Shown in pieces: positions 58,918-64,000 of a stretch of 64,000 bases of DNA (positions are counted from its first letter, which is position 1; every line of letters starts with the position of its first letter). The notes beneath the pieces were generated by a model. The model saw nothing but the letters and a program-made list of their open reading frames with translations, was not told the DNA's origin and did not search any database. The stretch lies in contig NZ_CP061310.1 of the NCBI RefSeq assembly GCF_018687975.1, positions 248,001-312,000 on the forward strand, in the 5' to 3' direction. The position numbers and the translations under genes were made by a program. The DNA is from Polynucleobacter sp. es-EL-1. GTDB lineage: Bacteria; Pseudomonadota; Gammaproteobacteria; Burkholderiales; Burkholderiaceae.

Positions 58918-59682
58918 ATGAAGGAAATAGGCAATGAGTCAATTGGAGTAAGTACAACAAGAGACGTTGGAATTTTAGAAAAAAGGGCCGAAATTCTAAG
59001 TTCAAAATCCCTTGCATTCGAGGATGTATTGGTTAATTTTCCTGTTTTTACTAGGAGAATTCATATTACTAGGTTTTTGGCTCATTATGAGCTATATAAA
59101 ATGATACAAAATATACCTGGCTCCATAGTGGAGCTTGGTGTATTTAAGGGTGCGAGTTTATTTGCATTTGCTCATTTCTTGGAAATCTTCAATCATGGCG
59201 ATAGATCAAGAAAAGTTATTGGGTTTGATTCATTTGAGGGGCTACAGAATTTCACTGAGGAGGATGGGGCAATCAACCCTGAACATGGGAAGGTAGCTGG
59301 GGGTTGGGGTGCTGGAGTTGGATTTGAGGGCGAATTACTTTCAATGATGGATCTTTTTTCGCAAGAATCCTTTGTGCCACAAGCCAAAAGGATGGAGTTG
59401 GTGAAGGGCGACATTTTAGAAACTGTTCCTCGTTATGTAGCTGAGAATCCTGGACTAAGAATTTCTCTTCTACATTTTGACTGTGATTTGTATGAGCCTA
59501 CTCTCATCGGATTAAAAAATTTAGTGCCATTAATGCTTCCGGGAGGCCTTATTGTTTTTGATGAATTTGCAATCACGGCCTGGGCTGGTGAAACTAAGGC
59601 TGTAGAGGAGTATTTCGGTCAAGGCAAAAGAATTGAAAAATTTTCGTGGACCACATCTCCTGGTGGATTTATTAGATTCTAG
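58918..59682 (+). CDS. TylF/CmcI family O-methyltransferase
   Basis: SAM-dependent methyltransferase of the macrocin-O-methyltransferase (TylF) family, 254 residues. It has SIVELGVFKGASLFAFA (SAM site), KVIGFDSFEGL and LLHFDCDLYEPTLIGLKNLVPLMLPGGLIVFDEFAI, where the paired Asp bind the metal. It probably methylates a sugar hydroxyl of the glycan or of a nucleotide sugar. A related but distinct copy lies two genes downstream around the PhyH gene. Confidence 0.88.
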   Translation: MKEIGNESIGVSTTRDVGILEKRAEILSSKSLAFEDVLVNFPVFTRRIHITRFLAHYELYKMIQNIPGSIVELGVFKGASLFAFAHFLEIFNHGDRSRKVIGFDSFEGLQNFTEEDGAINPEHGKVAGGWGAGVGFEGELLSMMDLFSQESFVPQAKRMELVKGDILETVPRYVAENPGLRISLLHFDCDLYEPTLIGLKNLVPLMLPGGLIVFDEFAITAWAGETKAVEEYFGQGKRIEKFSWTTSPGGFIRF

Positions 59683-59688
59683 GAAAGA

Positions 59689-60459
59689 ATGATGAATCAG
59701 GATTGTCTTGCTCAATTTAAGAGAGATGGATATTTGCTTCTTGAGGATATTATCTCCAACAAGGAAATTCATGAGATTAAAGAAGGTATTGATACCTTAG
59801 CTAAAAATCTTGTAGCAAATACAGATTATGGAGATAATCCATTTCTATTTCTTGCTAACAATGATAGGCCTCTTGCCTCAAAAGTCTTTGATGCACTGAT
59901 TAAATTACCAGTTGCCAATAGATTTTTTTACTCGGAAAGACTGGAATCAATCGCAAAATTTTTGCTTGATACTGATTTTGTGTTGTCGGCTCCTTCCCAG
60001 ATGAATATAAGAGCCGATCATCCAGGGGAAAGTAAGTTTCTTTATCCCTGGCATGATGATTGGTCTTATAACGGAAGCTCTGTAAATTCATTAATCTATT
60101 GGATTCCATTGCAGGATGTTGATAACGAGAATGGGTGTCTTCATATTATTCCCGCTTCTCATCTGCATCCTAGAAATGTATATACCAATATGAATGCGCT
60201 TACCTCTGGAAATTCTGCAGATTATTTTAAAATAAAGGATATAGAGGAAATTATTCGTATTTTGCCTGAGATCAGGGTGCCGCTAAAATTAAGGCAAGGA
60301 GTAGTTTTTCACTCTAAGCTTTTACATAAATCGGGCGTAAACTCTTCGAAAGCAACTCGGCTCGCCATTCAATCACGCTGGTATGACGGCAATTTCTTTG
60401 ATGCAATTGCAGACGCCTACCAGTCTTCCAATGAAAACCTAATCATTAAAAATAAATGA
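59689..60459 (+). CDS. Phytanoyl-CoA dioxygenase (PhyH) family protein
   Basis: Fe(II)/2-oxoglutarate-dependent dioxygenase of 256 residues. The iron facial triad is His and Asp in YPWHDDWSY (near residue 123) and the distal His in GVVFHSKLLHKSG, with the oxoglutarate Arg in ATRLAIQSRW. Such enzymes in glycan loci may hydroxylate or oxidise a sugar or its substituent. It lies between two TylF genes and overlaps the second by 4 bp, implying that the three work on one substrate. Confidence 0.87.
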   Translation: MMNQDCLAQFKRDGYLLLEDIISNKEIHEIKEGIDTLAKNLVANTDYGDNPFLFLANNDRPLASKVFDALIKLPVANRFFYSERLESIAKFLLDTDFVLSAPSQMNIRADHPGESKFLYPWHDDWSYNGSSVNSLIYWIPLQDVDNENGCLHIIPASHLHPRNVYTNMNALTSGNSADYFKIKDIEEIIRILPEIRVPLKLRQGVVFHSKLLHKSGVNSSKATRLAIQSRWYDGNFFDAIADAYQSSNENLIIKNK

Positions 60460-61256
60460 ATCCAGAAGAACTCGAAGCTCAATCCATTGAATTAAAAACG
60501 CATAAATTATTTAATGGCGAAATGACCAGCCGATCTAATTTTGAAAACAAATTAGATTCAAGATTGTTAGCAATTCAAAAAGAGCTTTTACCAAAATATG
60601 GCGGAAATTGGGGGGTTCACAGCTTAGTTTCCTTAAAACGAATGGCCATCAGTAGGGTTATTTATTACCACGAGTTGTATCAAAAAATTATTCAAGTTCC
60701 AGGGGTAATTTGTGAGTTTGGTGTTCAGTGGGGCGCTACTATGGCCTTATTGGAAAATTTTCGGGGTATGTATGAGCCCTATAACGTATCAAGAAAAATT
60801 TTTGGGTTTGATACATTTGAAGGTTTTCCAGAGGTAGATCCTAAAGATGGCATGTTTGCTAAGGAGGGGGACTACAAATCGTTCGATGGTTATGAGGATC
60901 TCCTAGATGAGATATTGGGGATACATGAACAGTTTTCTCCAATTAACCACATTAAAAAATTTGAGCTTATCAAGGGTGACGCATCAAAAACGATCAATTG
61001 CTGGATTGACAATAATCCCCATGCAATTGTTGCAATGGCTATTTTTGATATGGATATTTATCAACCAACCAGGGATGTATTAGAAAAAATCATACCGCGT
61101 CTAACCAAAGGTTCGTTGCTGGTTTTTGATGAGCTTAATTGTGCCCACTTCCCTGGTGAAACTACGGCTGTTCAAGAAATTTTGGGTTTAAATAACCTCA
61201 CCTTAAGAAGATTTCCACATCAAAGCTATTGTGCCTGGACTGTCTTTGGAGAGTAA
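60456..61256 (+). CDS. TylF/CmcI family O-methyltransferase
   Basis: A 266-residue protein with VICEFGVQWGATMALLENF (SAM site), KIFGFDTFEGFPEV, MAIFDMDIYQPTRDVLEKIIPRLTKGSLLVFDELN (metal Asp pair). It belongs to the same family as the protein two genes upstream but the two are clearly diverged, so they should act at different positions. ATGA coupling to the PhyH gene. Confidence 0.87.
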   Translation: MNPEELEAQSIELKTHKLFNGEMTSRSNFENKLDSRLLAIQKELLPKYGGNWGVHSLVSLKRMAISRVIYYHELYQKIIQVPGVICEFGVQWGATMALLENFRGMYEPYNVSRKIFGFDTFEGFPEVDPKDGMFAKEGDYKSFDGYEDLLDEILGIHEQFSPINHIKKFELIKGDASKTINCWIDNNPHAIVAMAIFDMDIYQPTRDVLEKIIPRLTKGSLLVFDELNCAHFPGETTAVQEILGLNNLTLRRFPHQSYCAWTVFGE

Positions 61257-61274
61257 AAGTATGAATGGTGAATT

Positions 61275-62048
61275 ATGAAAGCAGTCATTCTTGCAGGTGG
61301 TTTGGGTACACGAATTTCAGAGGAAACTGAAAACAAGCCTAAGCCAATGATTGAGATTGGCGATATGCCGATTCTATGGCACATTCTTAAGCTCTACTCT
61401 GCTCATGGTGTAAATGATTTTGTCATTTGCTGTGGCTACAAAGGTTATGTTATCAAAGAATATTTTGCGAATTACTTTTTGCATATGTCTGACGTGACCT
61501 TTGATATGGCACATAACAAGATGGAAGTGCATCATCGTTATGCGGAGCCATGGAAGATTACTTTGATCGATACAGGTATGGATACGATGACGGGTGGGCG
61601 CCTAAAGCGTGTTGCCAAGTATGTTAAAGATGAAGAGGCTTTTTGCTTTACCTATGGTGATGGCGTGAGCGATGTCAATATCACTGAGCTCATTAATTTT
61701 CATAAGAGTCACGGTAAAAAAGCGACCTTAACAGCTGTATATCCGCCTGGTCGATTTGGGGCAATTGATATTCATACTGATTATCAAATTACCTCTTTTA
61801 AAGAGAAGCCTAAGGGCGATGGTGGAATGATCAATGGGGGTTTCTTTGTGTTATCTCCTGAGGTGATTAACCTCATTAAGGACGACTCCGCTATCTGGGA
61901 GCACGAGCCTTTAGAGACTTTGGCTCAGCAGTCAGAAATGATGGCGTATCAGCATCATGGATTTTGGCAACCAATGGATACGCTGCGTGATAAAAATTAC
62001 CTTGAAGAGCTTTGGTCTTCTGGTAATGCCCCTTGGAAGACGTGGTAA
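61275..62048 (+). CDS. rfbF: Glucose-1-phosphate cytidylyltransferase
   Basis: Makes CDP-glucose from CTP and glucose 1-phosphate. Diagnostic motifs are VILAGGLGTRISEETENKPKPMIEIGDMPILWHI and YGDGVSDVNITELI with FGAIDIHTDYQITSFKEKPKGDGGMINGGFFVL. Length 257 is standard. Its stop overlaps the rfbG start as TAATG. First step of the CDP-6-deoxyhexose branch. Confidence 0.96.
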   Translation: MKAVILAGGLGTRISEETENKPKPMIEIGDMPILWHILKLYSAHGVNDFVICCGYKGYVIKEYFANYFLHMSDVTFDMAHNKMEVHHRYAEPWKITLIDTGMDTMTGGRLKRVAKYVKDEEAFCFTYGDGVSDVNITELINFHKSHGKKATLTAVYPPGRFGAIDIHTDYQITSFKEKPKGDGGMINGGFFVLSPEVINLIKDDSAIWEHEPLETLAQQSEMMAYQHHGFWQPMDTLRDKNYLEELWSSGNAPWKTW

Positions 62049-63127
62049 TGAAAGCAGCGCATGTCGATCCCATTTTTTGGAAGGGCAAGAAAGTCTTTTT
62101 AACGGGTCATACTGGATTTAAAGGTAGTTGGCTATCACTCTGGCTTGCCTCCATGGGTGCAAAGGCTACGGGTTATGCATTGGCGCCTAATACAACACCC
62201 AACTTATTTGATGTATTGGCGATTGATTCTCTGATTGAGAAATCGAATATCGCAGATATTCGTGAATTAACTGTTTTGAAAAAAGCTATGTCAGAGGCGG
62301 CGCCTGACGTAGTGATTCATATGGCAGCTCAGCCTTTGGTACGCTATTCCTACACCAATCCAGTCGAGACCTATGCCACAAATGTCATGGGCACTGTACA
62401 TGTTTTAGAGAGTACACGAAGTATTGAGTCGGTGCGGTCTACGGTGATAGTAACTACAGACAAGTGCTATGAAAATAAAGAGTGGGTTTGGGGTTACCGC
62501 GAGAATGAGCCCATGGGCGGGTTTGATCCTTATAGCAATAGCAAAGGCTGTGCAGAGTTAGTAACCTCAGCCTATCGCCAGTCTTATTTTTCAAGTCCCA
62601 ATTCAACCAATAGGGTTGCCTCTGCTAGAGCGGGTAACGTGATCGGTGGTGGGGATTGGTCTGAAGATCGTTTAATTCCCGATGCCATTAAAGCGTTTGA
62701 GGCAAACAAGCCTTTGATGATTCGAAATCCTTTGGCAACCCGTCCTTGGCAGCATGTTTTGGAACCCCTTTCGGGTTATTTGATTTTGGCCCAAGCGCTT
62801 TATGAGCAAGGCTCGGACTTTGCATCGGGCTGGAATTTTGGACCACGGGATGAAGATAATCGCGTAGTGAAAGAAGTGGTTGATCTTCTAATTTCTGATT
62901 GGGGCGAAACGGCTCGCTGGGAAAAAGAGGGCTCAGAGCAGCCATATGAAGCTAACCTCTTGAAGTTAGATTGCTCCAAAGCGCGTACGCATCTAGGGTG
63001 GATTCCCAAATGGAATCTAGAGACGGGCACAAGGAAAATTGTTGAGTGGCAAAAAGCCTTTCAAGCAAAAGAAAATATGCAAGAAGTTAGTCTTGCGCAG
63101 ATCAATGAATACCAAGCCAGTAAGTGA
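62048..63127 (+). CDS. rfbG: CDP-glucose 4,6-dehydratase
   Basis: NAD-dependent SDR enzyme that makes CDP-4-keto-6-deoxyglucose. FLTGHTGFKGSWLSLWLASMGA (Rossmann), MAAQPLVRYSYTNPVETYATNVMGT, VTTDKCYENKEWVWGYREN and GGDWSEDRLIPDAIKAF are RfbG-specific. The Tyr-Lys pair is in DPYSNSKGCAEL. The start is the ATG at 62048 coupled to rfbF. The next gene overlaps by 4 bp (GTGA). Confidence 0.95.
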   Translation: MKAAHVDPIFWKGKKVFLTGHTGFKGSWLSLWLASMGAKATGYALAPNTTPNLFDVLAIDSLIEKSNIADIRELTVLKKAMSEAAPDVVIHMAAQPLVRYSYTNPVETYATNVMGTVHVLESTRSIESVRSTVIVTTDKCYENKEWVWGYRENEPMGGFDPYSNSKGCAELVTSAYRQSYFSSPNSTNRVASARAGNVIGGGDWSEDRLIPDAIKAFEANKPLMIRNPLATRPWQHVLEPLSGYLILAQALYEQGSDFASGWNFGPRDEDNRVVKEVVDLLISDWGETARWEKEGSEQPYEANLLKLDCSKARTHLGWIPKWNLETGTRKIVEWQKAFQAKENMQEVSLAQINEYQASK

Positions 63128-64000
63128 AAAAATTAGAAATTATGATGCAGGCAAAATTTAGATGTAGGTATTGCGCTCAATCACTATCGAACTCAGTTGT
63201 ATCTTTAAAAAAGATGCCTTTGACAGATGACTTTATTTTGACTGACAAGCTTGATCGACCGGAATATTTGAATGATGTCGATATTTTTGAATGTCAGAAT
63301 TGCGGTCTAGTGCAAAATCCCACGGATTTTGATCACGAAGGCTACTACCAAGATTATCAATACAGCACCGGTCATTCGACTTTTGCAAAAAACTTCATGC
63401 ATAAGTATGCTCAGATTTTGATTGAGTGTTTTAAGGAAATTAATAAATGTGATCCAGAATCGGTCATTGAAGTTGGATCTGGAGACGGCGTTCAATTACA
63501 GCAATTTTTAAATTTAGGGGTGTCCCGAGTTTTGGGTATTGAGCCTAGCGATTACCTGGCCAAGATTGCAATTGATTCTGGGGTTCCTACCCAGGTTGAT
63601 TTATTTGGAAGGCATATCAAAGAAGAGATAGAAGAGCGATTTGATATCTGCCTTTCTTCCTATACTTTAGATCATGTACGAAATCCGGTTGAGTATCTTG
63701 AGACAACGCATGGAATGTTAAATGATGGCGGAATCATTGCCTTCGAAGTTCACAACTTAGAAAAAATCATTGAGCGAACTGAGTATTGCTTATTTGAGCA
63801 CGAACATACAATTTATATGACGCCAGCTGATGCTAGAAGATTTGTAGAGTGCCAGGGGTTTGAGGTGCTGACTATTGACCCTATACCTTCTGAAGAGGTC
63901 AGGGGTAATTCACTAATTCTGGTTGCTAAAAAGATCTCAAAAAATATTCAGCGTTATACGGCTCAATATTTTCATAATGTTCAGCTTGATACATTAAATG
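63124..64000 (+). CDS. Sugar C-methyltransferase, truncated by the window end
   Basis: The frame is open from the GTG at 63124 to the right edge (292 codons visible). The N-terminus has a zinc-binding pattern (CRYC and CQNC), as in the Methyltransf_13 domain, followed by a SAM domain (ESVIEVGSGDGVQLQQFL) with the family-type SSYTLDHVRNPVEYLETTHGML. This is the TylC3/EryB3-type NDP-hexose 3-C-methyltransferase layout. Following rfbF-rfbG, it would act on CDP-4-keto-6-deoxyglucose or its 3-deoxy derivative to give a branched sugar. Only part of the gene is seen. Confidence 0.82.
   Translation, partial: MKKLEIMMQAKFRCRYCAQSLSNSVVSLKKMPLTDDFILTDKLDRPEYLNDVDIFECQNCGLVQNPTDFDHEGYYQDYQYSTGHSTFAKNFMHKYAQILIECFKEINKCDPESVIEVGSGDGVQLQQFLNLGVSRVLGIEPSDYLAKIAIDSGVPTQVDLFGRHIKEEIEERFDICLSSYTLDHVRNPVEYLETTHGMLNDGGIIAFEVHNLEKIIERTEYCLFEHEHTIYMTPADARRFVECQGFEVLTIDPIPSEEVRGNSLILVAKKISKNIQRYTAQYFHNVQLDTLN

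Noticed and set aside
1..64000. CRISPR arrays, tRNA or rRNA genes, insertion sequences, prophage
   Set aside because: No regularly spaced repeats, cloverleaf-like segments in the spacers, transposase or integrase (other than XerD) or phage structural genes were seen.

Overview
The window reads as a chromosomal segment of a betaproteobacterium of the Burkholderiaceae, most like Polynucleobacter. The reasons are the block order (exbB-exbD-lpxK-Trm112-kdsB-adk; tolQRAB-pal-cpoB-queC), the RibB-RibX hybrid, the very short intergenic gaps and a small-genome style of gene packing. The species call is inference from gene content and order only. I saw no rRNA, tRNA, CRISPR array, transposase or phage gene.

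Region 1 (1-31.9 kb) is conserved core. It opens with the 3' part of heptosyltransferase waaC, then tolC, uppP, a DUF2721 membrane protein, UDP-xylose synthase, trmB and a gabD-type dehydrogenase. A riboflavin/nusB block follows (ribBX-ribH-nusB on the minus strand, ribD-ribE on the plus strand) with a four-gene minor pilin operon between its halves. Next come the Tol-Pal envelope system with queC, then glyA-nrdR. An LPS-precursor operon (exbB, exbD, lpxK, Trm112-like, kdsB, adk) lies on the minus strand. After it come xseA, murB, yajQ, xerD, plsY, a MAPEG protein, a divergent folE, a small lipoprotein, a HiPIP and an HPP-family protein. A 314-bp spacer at 24.4-24.7 kb carries three DnaA-box-like sites around an AT-rich stretch.

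Region 2 (32.2-64.0 kb) is one long plus-strand surface-glycan cluster, with genes overlapping by a few bases or spaced by tens of bases. Its 5' end makes GDP-mannose and GDP-6-deoxyhexoses (manC, two tandem gmd-type genes, fcl). Next are a lipid-sugar glycosyltransferase, a Wzx flippase, a WecB-like epimerase, a WecD-like acetyltransferase and the WecE aminotransferase (a dTDP-Fuc4NAc-type branch). Then comes a compact set predicted to make polyprenyl-phosphoryl-D-arabinofuranose: a HAD-UbiA fusion, DprE1 and DprE2, flanked by GT-C-type membrane glycosyltransferase candidates. The 3' part holds further glycosyltransferases, a ligase/polymerase-type membrane protein, a Wzz-like chain-length protein, two TylF-type methyltransferases around a PhyH dioxygenase, and a CDP-6-deoxy-hexose branch (rfbF, rfbG, and a C-methyltransferase cut by the window end). 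The stretch at about 42-54 kb looks visibly more AT-rich than the core, which suggests transfer.

Two points stand out. First, a DprE1/DprE2/UbiA arabinose-donor pathway sits in a Gram-negative polysaccharide locus, with the probable phosphatase fused to the UbiA enzyme. Second, a run of eight G residues at 51728-51735 breaks a small multispanning membrane gene in that locus into two frames. Seven G residues would restore it, which suggests a phase-variable switch or a fresh mutation.
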